A stretch of DNA of 64,000 bases from Impatiens glandulifera (GCF_907164915.1 NC_061862.1:61319068-61383067); one strand, 5' to 3'; positions 44,295 through 56,385 are shown, counted from the stretch's first letter. Numbers and translations are program-made. Notes: generated by a model not told the origin, from the letters alone.

Positions 44295-46360
44295 TAATTT
44301 AAAATCATTGATCATCTAAAATTTCAACTAAGTTGTGTTTCTCATATTTTGTTATAGCTTATTTTGATTAACAAACTCATATCGTCTTCAAATCAAATTA
44401 TATTCATTCTCACTAAAGAGATAACCGCCATTTTGGTGTAAGTCATGTTAGACCGACCGATTCAAAAAATATTTGTATTATAAATATCATATTTTATATT
44501 TCGTAATCTCTATCATATTAATTACATTTTAACTATATGACTATCAAATATTAAGAAAATATATTTAAAGGGAAAAGTGGTGTATATAAGATGAAATGTA
44601 CAAATTCAATTTTAATTTTTAACGCATTAAATTAGGAGGGAAGAGTTCAAGCTACCTTCTTATATTTAAAAAATATATTAACTAATAAATTATATTTTAT
44701 TAGTATTTTGTTGGTGTTAATGTATGATTTTATTTTTATACATATATTAATAATATTCTTAAGGGGTGTAAATACTGAAATTTTACATACTCAATTATAA
44801 ATTTTAAAATAAAAAAATTTAAAATAATTAAAATGAAGGCCAAAACCTAATTAAACAAATAATTGAATTAATTTGTGTGATAATTAAATTATAATTAATT
44901 AAAGATAATGACCAAAAAAAAAAAAATAAAATAATTTGAAATAAATGTTATACTCATATTATCTCAAATTAATTTTAGAAAAATAAAAAAAAATTTAAAA
45001 TAAATAATTTAGGATAAATGTTATATCTATTTTATCCTAAATAAATTATTTTATTTAACCCAAAGATATACAAAAAAAAATAAAATAAATTGGCAAAAAT
45101 ATATGTCATATTTATTAAAATATTTTTTATATTTTTAAGATTAAAAATAAAGATAAAAGGGTGAAAGAAAAATCAAATTCAAACAAACTTTTAAGGCTAA
45201 AAACTATCCATGATGCAGTGCAGCTGAAACTCAGGAGAATCGATGCAGTAGGAGTCACAACCATCAGCTGAAAGTGCTTCCGCGCAGCACATGATCGATC
45301 AACGCACGCCTCAACTTTGTTAGCCGAAACACGACAGAATGCTCCAACATGGACGAAACCCATATAGAATACCAACAGAGCATCTCACCTTTAGATTTAT
45401 GCCTGAAACAACGTTGTTTCACCATGTGTTGTCATCTTCCTCGCGACGACGATCGGGATAAGAACTACAGTCATCTTTGATTTCTCAAAGATGGAACTCT
45501 ATCATTTCTCCACCCTTTGACTTCGTTCAAAAGGTGAAATGATCACTCTACTTCGGTGATCATTTCTCATAGGTCTACGATCATCATTATGGCCTATGTC
45601 GACAATTGACCGGAAAACAACCAAAAGACCATCAATGGTCTTTTGACTAATTGAAGCCTATTTGGTTGATGAACCGACCTTGGGAGACTATAAATAACCT
45701 CTATTGATCAATCCGACAATCAAGACTTTTCGAAAATCTATTATTAAAGCTTCAATCTTCTGGATTTTTGGATATTTCATGCAAAGCTTCAAAGCTCGGA
45801 TCCAGACATCCCCATAGCTTACCCAAGAGCTAAGGAGGTTCTCTAACTCTCAGTAAACTTTCAATTATCCTTTATATTGAATTACCAGTTTGAATTGGAA
45901 TTTTTTATATTTGTTTTGACAATTTTGTATATTATATGGTTATTCGATTGTTTGATAAGAAACGATCTTAGGATAATTTGTGAGATTTATGTTAAAGCCA
46001 AACAGAAATCCCTAAATTTGAATTTGAAAATTTAAAATCGGGTTTTTCGTTCTTGAGTTATTGCTCAAGAATAACAACCTAGATAGTTTCCCAACATGTT
46101 TCTAATGACGTTGAAAACATATTTGGACCAGTTCCAATCCACCCCGATCATATTTGATCAAAATGAAAATTTTCATAAAAAATAAAAATTTCAAGTTATT
46201 GAATTGGTTAAAACGAACCACCCGTGTTCATTTTTTTGTACTAATCAATCATATGAAGCATAAGGAGGCTATTGAGAAGCTCCTTACACTTCATTAAAGC
46301 CTAAAACAAAAAAACCCATTTTTACATAAAAACTGTTTTGGTTGAATAGAACATCATCCC
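44295..46360. repeat. Old LTR-like repeat (copy 1) in AT-rich DNA
   Basis: Parts of 44760-46300 align in order with pieces around 55015-56380, 56760-56875 and 62199-64000: a CTTCCTCGCGA phrase (45437 vs 56271), a TATAAATA box (45690 vs 56831), CTTCAAAGCTCGG/CTTTAAAGCTCGG (45786 vs 62283) and GTTCTTGA...CTCAAGAAT (46050 vs 62570). This looks like an ancient LTR-type repeat family. No protein-coding frame is supported here; 45127-45375 on the minus strand is an unremarkable frame. Confidence 0.45.
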
Positions 46361-46504
46361 GGTCGAATGACACTTCAAGATGATTTTCATAATGATCTTG
46401 AGAGGTTTTTGAAGCTTCCCATGCCCGCGGATCAAAGCATCACGACCTCAATCAAAACTACAAAACCTACACTTTTGATATTCTTGAGGATTGAGGAATC
46501 TAAC

Positions 46505-46830
46505 CCAGGTTCAGTCACGACCGAAGGAGCCCAACCGAGAATCTTTGAGTCTTGACTGAGAGGTCCAACCGAGAATTCTTGCACTCGACTGAAGATTCCT
46601 ACACTCGACTGAGGACCTCAGCACCCCGACCGATAATTCTCGCACCCGACCGAGAATTTTCAAACCTCGACCAAAGACTTCAACACCCCGACCAAGGATT
46701 TTGGGACCCTAACCGAGAGACATCTACACCCGACCGAGGATGTTAGCACCCCGGTCAAGGGGGTTCCGACCCAGACCAAGAGTTTTAGTCACGACCGATA
46801 AAAATCACACATTGGACCGAGGACACTGAT
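46505..46830 (+). repeat. Diverged GACCGAG-type minisatellite
   Basis: About a dozen imperfect copies of a 20-26 bp unit, core CACCCCGACCGAGGATTTT or CACTCGACTGAGGA, in direct orientation. It ends abruptly near 46835, where ordinary AT-rich DNA begins (46836-47377, no gene). Confidence 0.75.
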
Positions 46831-47377
46831 TCTAGGGTCTGTTTGGTTGCATTTGTAATATTTCAAAATTATTTTTGTAATTTTGGAATCCTAAACCATT
46901 ATTATAAAAATCCCCAAAAATAGAAAATGATTTCAATTTTAAAAATATTTTCATAAAAAAGTATTTTGTTAAAGGCTCGTTTGAGTTTATATTTAAATCC
47001 TAATGACTTTATAAACTACTGTTCTTCATGTACATTCTTTTATAGTCATCATCATTAGCTACATATACCAACATTTAAATATTGTTATATAATTTTAAAT
47101 ACGCACAAAGTTGTGCATTGTCTAGGACTAGAAGAATAATTGGTTAAAATAAAACGTAATATAACCAATTTTCAAAAACCAAGTTTTTATAAAATAGAAA
47201 CCTTTTTAAATGATTATAAAGAATGAAACGCAAAAACCCTTTCCCGAGTATTACCAAACTACGAATCAAAACGAAACTCTAGTTAAAAATACATTTGTAT
47301 ACGTATACATTTTTTTTATTAATTTTAAACAAAAAATCAATTGGGGATTCTTTTTCAAACACGACAAAGGCACAAGG

Positions 47378-48293
47378 TGTTGGCAAAATGTCGGCCGGGG
47401 GCCGGATTGCGGAAGGCCAGGACCGAGTGGAGGCCAAAGTGGGGTCGCGGGCGTGCGACCTAGGGTCGAAAGAGTAACAACAGCCAGCGCATGGAGTGTG
47501 CGGGCATCAGGTGGGAAAAGTGTGGAGAAGGAAGCATCAGACCGAGAGAAGGTTAGCTTTGCGGAAGCATCCGACCGAGGGGGAAAGCTCACCAAGCGTA
47601 AGCATCAGACCGAGGACCGAGGACTGAGGACCGAGTATTTTAGACATGGGCCGGATCATTGTGCATGGGTCAGGCCTCGACCATGGATCGGACATTGGGC
47701 CGGTTTTGGACCGGTACCCGCCCCGACCCACTTGGCGACCGAGGAGAAGTGCGTCGCTAGGTCAAGGATGGAACAAGTCTCAGCCAGGACCGAGTATTTC
47801 GAGAGGGCCCGGTCAAGACCCTATATTTTCGGAAGGCCAAGTCTTGGATGACTTTTTCAGCAACGACTTGGCCAAGGGATGCTGCCTGAGTCTCTAGGTT
47901 TCCCATTGTTATTCTTAGGGCTATAAATATATCATGAGCTGCACAAGACGAGTTGTTGGGTATTGAGATCTAGTTGGATTTCGGATAGAAAAATATCCCC
48001 CACAAGTGAGTGTCATTTTGTGTGCAACCTTGATAATTTATAGCCTCTTTGTAACCGATATTTGTGAGTGAATATATTACAAAGTTGGACATTTGCCCGT
48101 AATTGTTGTGTGTGCTTATCTTTGCTGAATGTTTGATTTATCATTGTGGGTCTGGGCATTTTTGTTGAGTGAGTTGTTTATTTCTTTGTGAGAAGTGAAC
48201 CTCGGAGTTGGCTGACTGTTTTGGTGCGCAAAATAGGCCGCACAAGGGCGAAAAATTGAGTAAAAATTCCGCTGCATAATTGCCTTTGTAACA
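47378..48293 (+). repeat. 5' LTR of the gag-only element
   Basis: Contains GC-rich GGACCGAG motifs in its first half and a TATA box (CTATAAATATATC, about 47931-47943), with the transcription start probably near 47965. Many long frames on both strands in the GC-rich half are open by composition and are not genes. Confidence 0.85.
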
Positions 48294-48294
48294 G

Positions 48295-49450
48295 GTGGTA
48301 TCAGAGCCCAAGTTGCTGGATATTTTTCAAAAGATGGCCGAAAATAAATCAACCAGAAGTCGAGTTCTAGAGAGAGAACCAATGGTGCGATACCTTGAAG
48401 ACTTGGCTGGCGCCCCAACCACCGGTGGAGAAGATTCTTTATCTATTTTCGGAACAGATTGCCCAAATTCAGATTGGTTGTCCAGGCGGGATACTAATGC
48501 TGAAGTTTTGGATTCTGTTGGAAAGAAGGTGCTTCTATGCGAGGAAGACCTTGAATCTAAACGGGAACAACTTGATAGCGAGATCAAGTTGTGGAAGAAA
48601 GTTGCTGCTTCGAGATTGGACACAGTAGCATGTTCTTCAACATGGTTCAAGGTACATAAACCAACATTCTTTGGCGGTGTGAAGAGCTGCAAAGAAAGAG
48701 AAAAGTTTGTGGGATTCTGGAGCAGATTGCACAACAACGAAGGTCCTTATGGAGGAGCGGGGACTTAGAATCAACATGTGTCATATGGGGGATGCAGACC
48801 TCTACTGGAAGTCTTGGTTATTCGAAGGTCCTTGTTCAAACCATAAGAAGATGGGCTTGCGGGAAGTCCTTTTAGGAATTCTAAAGCGGGGATATGTTTG
48901 GTCCCAATATAAAGGCCGAGAGAAGGCCTTGAATTCCAAAGTAGCGCCGAGTAAAGGCGGGCAGATTGCTGATTTCCATGCGGGATATTGGCCAGGGCAG
49001 ATCAGGTGTGTTTCTGTCCTCCTAGATGATGGTGATATCATCCTAGGAAATATGTTTCTGGTCCAAACAAAGGTGGAGGTACAGACTTATTTTGAAGTGC
49101 TGCAAAGTGGAGAGTCGAGTTCTCCCTCCTTTATGGCAGAAACTTGCGATTCTCCAAGGAGAAAGAAGTCGAGATGTCTCATAAATATTCAACCAGTGGT
49201 GAGCCGAATGGGGGAAGAAGAGGCGGATGCGTCGGCTTTGATGGAGAATAGGGCCAGCGAGGGCCAAGGGTCGGCCTATGTTAAAGGCCCGGCGCTTAAG
49301 AAGTCCAGACTCTTGAAGGATGCGAAAAAGGTAACCAAGGGGGACTTCACACATAAGCTTTATACGAGGCAGATGATAACTTGCCTAGGGTTTTGCCTAG
49401 ACAAGACCGAGAAAATGGTGCAGGGGGTGATACTGCTGTGGATTCTTTAG
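48295..49450 (+). pseudogene. gag (plus protease-like remnant) of the LTR element
   Basis: The frame from 48295 to 48768 encodes a coiled-coil-like segment (LLCEEDLESKREQLDSEIKL) and then KVHKPTFFGGVKSCKERE, the start of a gypsy-type retrotransposon gag domain. A different frame (48707-49450) continues with DADLYWKSW, another gag-like motif, and later DDGDIILGNMFL, reminiscent of the retropepsin region where a fold-back glycine/leucine motif follows the flap. The frame change near 48740 and lack of a clear Asp-Thr/Ser-Gly site indicate decay. A restored reading is not attempted. Confidence 0.6.
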
Positions 49451-50269
49451 GGACTGTGGCCACGGTTTTCAGGAAGCCTTTTTCTTGGATTCCCAAATGA
49501 GGGCGGGAAGATCTCTATCCCGGGAGTGGATAGATTGTGCAAGTATACGGTCTTATTTGAATGGCTGAAGGGATGCTCGGCCGAGAAGACTATTGAAGGG
49601 TGTTTCAAATACTTGGATGCGGAAATATTCCTGAATGCGAACAAGAAGACCTCTATCCAGGGTGCGGATAGATTTACTAAGCACACGGTCTTGATGCGGA
49701 AGCTAAAGGTGAGTTTGGCTAAGGGGACCGAGAAAATATGTTTTATGTGCTTGGGTGAGGCGTGTTTGGTGCAACCCACAACGAGGACGTTGTGCTCTTC
49801 TAGTGGGGGTGGTGTGTTACAAGAGTAACATGCTGGCCTCGGTCCGGGCTTGATTGCGGATGGCCAGGACCGAGAGGTACCCAAAAAGAGTCGCGGGTGT
49901 GCGGCAGGGTACCAGAGATGAGGAAGGCTATGGAACTAAAGCCGATGTTCTGGCGCTTGTGTGAAGCGCCAGGACCGAGAAGAAGCGTGCCGAGACGAAG
50001 TCGTGTGCGGGCGATTGAGGTGCAGGGTTTCAGCCGAGTTGTCTTGGTTGTGTGTTGGCCAGGACCGAGGGGTGCCGAGAAGAGTGTCGAGGGCGTGCGA
50101 CACTAGCGCCAGAATGCTAAGTAATCAAAGTTGCTGTCGGACCGAAGGGTTGAGTACCAGGACCGAGAGATTGATGTTAGCATGCGTTTGTCGTGGCACG
50201 AGTGTGGAATGCCAGGACCGAGAGAGGTGTGCTGAAGAGGTGTCGTGTGCGTGCGACAAAGGCACAAGG
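49451..50269 (+). repeat. Internal spacer with repeated GCCAGGACCGAG modules
   Basis: No gene. 49508-49700 contains two diverged copies of a ~150-bp segment (phrases AAGATCTCTATCC and AAGACCTCTATCC, then TACGGTCTT and CACGGTCTT). 49860-50255 has five modules, each opening CCAGGACCGAG and several closing with a GTCGxGxGCGTGCGAC-like phrase. The same module starts the LTR proper (47410-47460, 50302-50352). Confidence 0.7.
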
Positions 50270-51184
50270 TGTTGGCAAAATGTCGGTCGGGGGCCGGATT
50301 GCGGAAGGCCAGGACCGAGTGGAGGCCAAAGTAGGGTCGCGGGCGTGCGACCTAGGGCCGAAAGAGTAACAACAGCCAGCGCATGGAGTGTGCGGGCATC
50401 AGGTGGGAAAAGTGTGGAGAAGGAAGCATCATACCGAGAGAAGGTTAGCCTTGCGGAAGCATCCAACCGAGGGGGAAAGCTGACCAAGCGTAAGCATCAG
50501 ACCGAGGACCGAGGACTGAGGACCGAGTATTTCAGACATGGGCCGGATCATTGTGCATGGGTCAGGCCTCGACCATGGATCGGACATTGGGCCGGTTTTG
50601 GACCGGTACCCGCCCCGACCCACTTGGCGACCGAGGAGAAGTGCGTCGCTAGGTCAAGGATGGAACAAGTCTCAGCCAGGACCGAGTATTTCGGGAGGGC
50701 CCGGTCAAGACCCTATATTTTCGGAAGGTCAAGTCTTGGATGACTTTTTCAGCAACGACTTGGCCAAGGGCTGCTGCCTGAGTCTCTAGGTTTTCCATTG
50801 TTATTTTTAGGGCTATAAATATATCATGAGCTGCACAAGACGAGTTGTTGGGTATTGGGATCTAGTTGGATTTCGGATAGAAAAATATCCCCACAAGTGA
50901 GTGTCATTTTGTGTGCAGCCTTGATAATTTATAGCCTCTTTGTAACCGATATTTGTGAGTGAATATATTACAAAGTTGGGCATTTGCCCGTAATTGTTGT
51001 GTGTGCTTATCTTTGCTGAATGTTTGATTTATCATTGTGGGTCTGGGCATTTTTGTTGAGTGAGTTGTTTATTTCTTTGTGAGAAGTGAACCTCGGAGTT
51101 GGCTGATTGTTTTGGTGCGCAAAACAGGCCGCACAAGGGCGAAAAATTGAGTAAAAATTCCGCTGCATAATTGCCTTTGTGACA
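50270..51184 (+). repeat. 3' LTR of the gag-only element
   Basis: Direct repeat of the 5' LTR with about 20 single-base differences by eye, most of them transitions, and one C-run length change (near 50889). Confidence 0.85.
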
Positions 51185-51189
51185 GGTGG

Positions 51190-52760
51190 CTTTTAAATTA
51201 ATTAATTTTAATTAATTTAAATATAAATTTCTAAAAATCAAATTTTAGTTTGATTAATTCAAAATCTAAAATATTTCAAATTTTAGCTCAAATTAATTAT
51301 TTTTAATTTCAAAAGGTCAAGATATTTTCATACATTTTTTAAATAAAATTTATTCTAAAAGATTTATGACATGTAAATTAATGTTAAAATTTCTCGAACC
51401 TCGAGCTTTTTTGGAACAAGAATTTTTTGGGTTTATAAGGGTAATAAGTATAATACTCCCTATACATTTAATTAAGTTTAAATATCTTCCTATACATTAT
51501 CTTGTTTTAAATTGCTCCCTATACATTTTTTTTTTAAAATTACACCTTTTACATTTGTTTTTGTTTAAAATTACTCTTTATATATTTATTTTTGTTTGAA
51601 ATTACTCTTTGTATATTTACTTTTATTTGAAATAGTTTGAATATTTCAAATGTATAGAGATTTAAAACCTAATTAAATGTGCACAAATTTTATACTTTTC
51701 TATTTTAAAAATAGTTTGGATATGAAAATTTAAATCATGACCTTACGGACATGAATTTTAAGTTTTACTATTGAAACCAAACGAGTATTCTATACATTTA
51801 TTAATATATTCACTAAAATATAAACATCTTAACTTTAATTATTTTTTGGATCACTTCAAATATTTAACTTGTATATGTAATATTGATAAAAAAATCATAC
51901 ATACGAATGATTTAGAAAAAAATTAATAAAAATAATGACATGAATTTCTTTTCCTTTTCAATTTTAAGAACTATTACAATTCTGATATCTATATACCTTA
52001 AACACATTTTTAGTAAAAATTAAACCGAACATACATTTAATAATGGATTAAATTTTAAATTATCATAATTCTTAAACAATATTAACAATGTCAATTCAAC
52101 AACATTTATAAATAAAAACCTCATATATTATTTATAAACAACACACTTTTACGATGCGCTCAATGTTATTGTCAACTACCACGATAACAAATATCGTTAT
52201 TACCATTGACAATTTCTTCCAAAAAGAGATTTTTTTAGTGAAAATTATATGTGTTAAGAGTGCCTAATTCCTTATTCGATTTTTTACGAAATTTCTCATC
52301 ACTCAAATGTTACATATATGATCCAAAGATCTAGTGAATTCTAGAATTAAGATACGGACTAGGGTCTTAAAGATAATCACACACAATGACTTATTTATAT
52401 TTTAGTAATAAGAGAGGTCGATTGATATATATTGTGATTGCCCCTTGGGAATCCTAATTTCCATTTGCATATCAAATTGATTAATTTAAGATTTGAATAA
52501 AAATATAATTTAAAAGAGATATGTATGATGAAAATGATGTTACGTTTACATATCACTTGCTTATCCATAGAAATAGTGGTAGTGTTAATGGGTAGTCCAT
52601 ATCACATACGTAATCAGCCTATCTCACACAAAGCAAAAGCGGCCCACATGGATGGCTATGATTGGATCATCTACTAAACAATGACTCCAAATAGACCATC
52701 ACCCACCCACCCATTTATTTTCCCAACTTGTTTTCATTTTGAGAAACCCCAAAAGACCAT
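51190..52760. other. AT-rich intergenic region upstream of the MYB gene
   Basis: No gene. 51447-51640 is a tandem repeat with a ~35-40 bp unit containing ATTACTCTTTATATATTT and TTTTTGTTTGAAAT, related to the block at 42930-43075. The last few hundred bases are presumably MYB promoter. Confidence 0.5.
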
Positions 52761-52762
52761 AC

Positions 52763-52773
52763 ATATATAAATA
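52763..52773 (+). promoter_or_regulatory. TATA box of the MYB gene
   Basis: TATATAAATA about 75 bp upstream of the ATG is a close match to the plant TATA consensus; a start near 52800 would leave a short leader. Confidence 0.6.
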
Positions 52774-52844
52774 CTAGCTAGTGGCCGGGTTATAAGTGCA
52801 TCTGATTAAGTAACCACATACATACATACATTCAAACTAAGATC

Positions 52845-54412
52845 ATGGGGCAAGACATGAAGATGAAGATGGTGATGATGATGATGAAGAAAGGGCCATG
52901 GACAGAAGAAGAGGACATTCAACTTGTGCTATTTGTGAATCTCTATGGAGATAGAAGATGGGATTTCATTGCTAAGGTTTCAGGTTTGAAGGTGGCGGGA
53001 GACAAAAATATTACCTACTAATAATGATCACATATATAGGTAGAAGGAGTTTAATTAATTTGTTTGTTTCATTTTCTTTTTCTTAACTATAGTGATTCTT
53101 CTTAATTACCCAATTGCCAAATATGAATATATAGATCACATGTATTGTTACTCTATTTTTGTCCATGTGTTTTGAGCGAGATGTTTTAGGTTTGAGAAGA
53201 ACAGGAAAGAGTTGCAGACTTCGATGGGTAAACTATCTTCATCCCGGTCTCAAGAGAGGAAAGATGACCAAACAAGAGGAGACCCTAGTCCTTGAACTAC
53301 ACTCCAAATGGGGAAATAGGTAACCGACACTTATAACAAATGTTTTTGTGTTTTTTATTCTTTTTCTATCTTATAAAAATTGATGGGAATAAAATTCATG
53401 GTGAGTATTACTAGTTTAAGCATAAGTTTTTGTTTTTTTAAATGATCCATTTTAAATCATAGCATCCATAGTGAAAATGCTGAAGAACAAGTTATGTGTA
53501 TTTAATAATATATTTGTATTTGTCCTTTCAAAATAGATATTATATTTATATCAAGCAACTTGAGTAGAAGTTTTGAATTTTCTTCACCCAAAATTTGTAA
53601 TCTAGCATGTCAATTATTTGTGAGAGGACTATAATAACAGAATACAGACCAACAATACCCACTTATAATTATAATCTTTATAATGACAAACTTATCATCA
53701 ATATAGCCTATAGGATCTTTTGAAGAAAATGCTTCTGATCAATGATCAATATCTCAAGTCAATCATACATATTGGTCCTATTGGAAATTAAAATATTTTC
53801 AAAGAATGATTATAGATAGCCACACACCAAAGAATTAATAATTATGTTATTGTTTACGACATCGTCAGGTGGTCAAGAATTGCACGAAAGTTACCAGGTC
53901 GTACAGATAACGAGATAAAAAATTACTGGAGGACTCTTATGAGGAAGAATACTCAAGAGAAGAAGCAAGACACAATTCCCTCATCACCTATCTCAAACTT
54001 CTCTTCATCATCATCTGGTAGCAATAATGCTTCCTCGGTTTTAATTGGAGAAGGGGATGCGAGAAGTTTCTTTGATACAGGCGGGTTGGAAAGCATTTTT
54101 TCTCCATTGGTTTTCTCGAAGGGGGCAAAAGAAGAAGAAGAAACTAGTGATATGAGTAATGTTATCGATGACATATGGAAAGAAATTAGTCTTACAGAAA
54201 CTACCCAAACTCAAGAAATAAGCCCACTTTACTATGACTATGCAGAGGAAGGATGCAACTTTTCCTACCAAACCATGCCGTCCCCAATATGGGACAAATA
54301 TTCTCCGGGATCGTTGTGGAATATAAATACCGAAGAGAGTAAGGTTTTCGCACCTACAAACGATCAAGATTTTGCAGGATATAATCAAGAGAATGTGTAT
54401 ATGATTGACTAG
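52845..54412 (+). CDS. R2R3-MYB transcription factor (MYB48/MYB59-like)
   Basis: Three exons: 52845-52983, 53190-53319, 53869-54412. The joined frame is 271 codons ending TAG. The R2 repeat runs from [20 protein letters not shown] through [13 protein letters not shown] to [21 protein letters not shown]3 follows with [20 protein letters not shown], then [20 protein letters not shown]. The first R2 Trp and R2 Trp-2/3 are present. R3's first Trp is replaced by Met/Thr, as is typical of this plant group. The phrase [13 protein letters not shown] and the downstream [12 protein letters not shown] are diagnostic of the MYB48/MYB59 clade. The Ser-rich and acidic C-terminus ([11 protein letters not shown]) probably activates transcription. 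Exon 1 starts with a Met-rich stretch and several possible starts; I took the first. AATAAA repeats near 54630 may serve polyadenylation. Confidence 0.93.
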
Positions 54413-54840
54413 ATAGTTAACTAGTTCTTTTATTCATTGTACTAGTATGTTAAAAAATCTTGAATAGATCTAGATAGGTTGTGGAAATAGTCTTAAGTAA
54501 TAATCCCTCATGTAGTTTTTAATGTTAGTCAATTTAATGTAGGTCTATATAAGTGTCTCCTTATGCATGTAATATGTATATATCTGTATTTTTCTATGTT
54601 TCAAGAATATGAAAACACTAGTTTTGAACAATAAATAAATAAATTGTAAGTACTTGAATTTCTGTCATATTTATTGTGTTATGTTTTATATCCAGTTGAA
54701 GCTTAATTTTGGCCACTTTTTTATTTTTAGCTTGATATCTCTTTATTTTGTTTCATCATATGTAGTCAAATTGTTGAAAAATATAATATTTGATTACTAT
54801 ACATGGGTAACATCATAAAATGAAATAATAGAGAGTCTCG

Positions 54841-54938
54841 AGTAACTAATCAAATCTCTAAGGTAACTAAAGTAGTGATGAATCATATTAGTAACTAATC
54901 AAATCTCTAAGGTAACTAAAGTAGTGATGAATCATATT
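54841..54938. repeat. Perfect 49-bp tandem duplication
   Basis: 54841-54889 and 54890-54938 are identical (start AGTAACTAATCAAATC), and the third unit begins AGTAA before diverging. Confidence 0.97.
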
Positions 54939-55014
54939 AGTAAGACTCGAGAAAAGACCATCAACACAATCATAAGGTACGAGTAACAAACAACTTACTA
55001 ATGACTTAGAATAT

Positions 55015-56385
55015 TGTAGACACCCAATTTTAACTCTACCAATTTATGAAATTTTCAAATGAATCCCGAGTCCTTAATTATTTTCTAAAATTATCAACTC
55101 ATTATGAGGAATAAAAACAAATAATTATTTTGAATAAATATTGTATTCATTATGTAATGCCCCGACGGGTACCGTTACCTATGAGGAAATGGACTATAAA
55201 TATCCCGAGAAAAAATCACTAGACCACCATAACCCAAGCTTAAAAAGTACTTATCATGAAGATATCTATAGTCTAATAGTTTCACTCTGATACGGAATTT
55301 ATATTTAATGTGATTTTCCGATGGGACTTCATAATCTCCCCAACTTAGTCACGCGGCGTCCTCATCACGATCACATTTGTAGTCCCAGACTCCCTCAGTT
55401 AGGACTCTAGAAGTGACCCACGTGACACTTTGTTCCTATGAGGGAGCAAGATGTGCTCCCCTGACCTGGAGGTAGGAACAAAGTATCACGGAGGAGCACA
55501 TCTTGAATCTCACATAAACAAAGTGTCACGTAGGTCACTTCTAAATTCCTAATTGAGGGAGTCTAGGATTACAAATATGATCATGAATGACGTCACGTGA
55601 CTAAGTTAGAGAGATTATGATGTCCCACATCGAGAAATTATAATAAATATGAACTATTTATAAAAGTGAGACTAATATACTGTAGATATCTTCATGAATA
55701 CCATATGAGCTTGGGCTGTGGTAGCCTAGTGATTTATTGGGGGAATACTTTTTGAATCCTGCGAAAATAAAGTGTCGTGAATGTCATGTGACTAAGTAGG
55801 AGAGATTGTGATGTCCCACATTGAGAAATCATAGTAAATGTGAACTATTTATAAGAGTGATGCTAGTATATTATATATACTTTCATGAGTACCTTTTGAG
55901 TTTAGGTTGTGGTGGCCTAGTGGTTTGCTGCAAAAATAAGATAAATAATTATTTTGAAAAATGTTGCACCATTTGATTCCAAAATAATTAAAATTTGAGA
56001 TAATTTTTTAGCTAAATATATACAAAATAATAAATAGTATAGGCTAAAATAAATTTATATCTTTTAAATAAATTTTGTGTATTTTTCCGTTAATAAAAAA
56101 TGAGAAGGCCAAATAGAGCCAAAATTGTTTGACCCAAATCAAACAAGGCATAGGGAACTCGAAGACCAAGTGCACAACCATCTGACCAAACGGAAGGGCT
56201 AATGCCCAGGCTAACGCCCAAGATGCGGACGGTTTTCCAAACAGAGCGACCAAGCGATCAAGCTTCGTCTTCTTCCTCGCGATAAGTGGATTACGACGAC
56301 CATATTTGAAATTCCGATCGAGCTTATCTTCATCAATCATTGACCAAATGATGAAATTCAAAAAGGGAAATGATATACCCTCTTC
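55015..56385. repeat. Old LTR-like repeat (copy 2), left part
   Basis: Starts TGTAGACACCCAATTTT at 55015, a start often seen in plant LTRs, and is interrupted by the foldback repeat at 55135-55942. It resumes with 55943 onward and shares the CTTCCTCGCGA region with copy 1. No gene is supported; the minus-strand frame at 56044-56460 crosses repeat borders. Confidence 0.4.
55135..55942. mobile_element. Foldback-type insertion with inverted and direct copies
   Basis: Arm A (about 55200-55460, minus orientation) and arm B (about 55475-55745, plus) are inverted copies of one segment, with shared phrases GATGTCCCACATCGAGAAA, ATCTTCATGA and GAGCTTGGG. A shorter third copy (about 55765-55935) follows in direct orientation. 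The 16-bp sequence AAATAATTATTTTGAA lies on both sides (55119-55134 and 55943-55958), consistent with insertion. No coding capacity. Confidence 0.65.

Larger units (their letters stand above)
47378..51184 (+). mobile_element. Gag-only LTR retrotransposon (TR-GAG/LARD-like)
   Basis: Near-identical direct repeats (47378-48293 and 50270-51184, about 916 bp) start TGTT and end (A/G)ACA. The left one is followed after two bases by TGGTATCAGAGC (48296-48307), the primer-binding site complementary to initiator tRNA-Met. A gag-like frame follows. I find no reverse transcriptase, RNase H or integrase in the remaining ~1.2 kb, so it depends on another element. By hand I count about 20 differences between LTRs, roughly 98% identity, implying recent insertion. 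The 16 bp before each LTR and 5 bp after are also alike, so exact borders and a target duplication are unresolved. Confidence 0.85.

Noticed and set aside
45127..45375. 82-codon minus-strand frame with Cys residues
   Set aside because: No known motif, lies within the old LTR-like repeat.
47266..50789. Many long frames on both strands in the LTR element
   Set aside because: GC-rich DNA with few stop codons; frames on opposite strands overlap and only the gag-like one has recognisable motifs.
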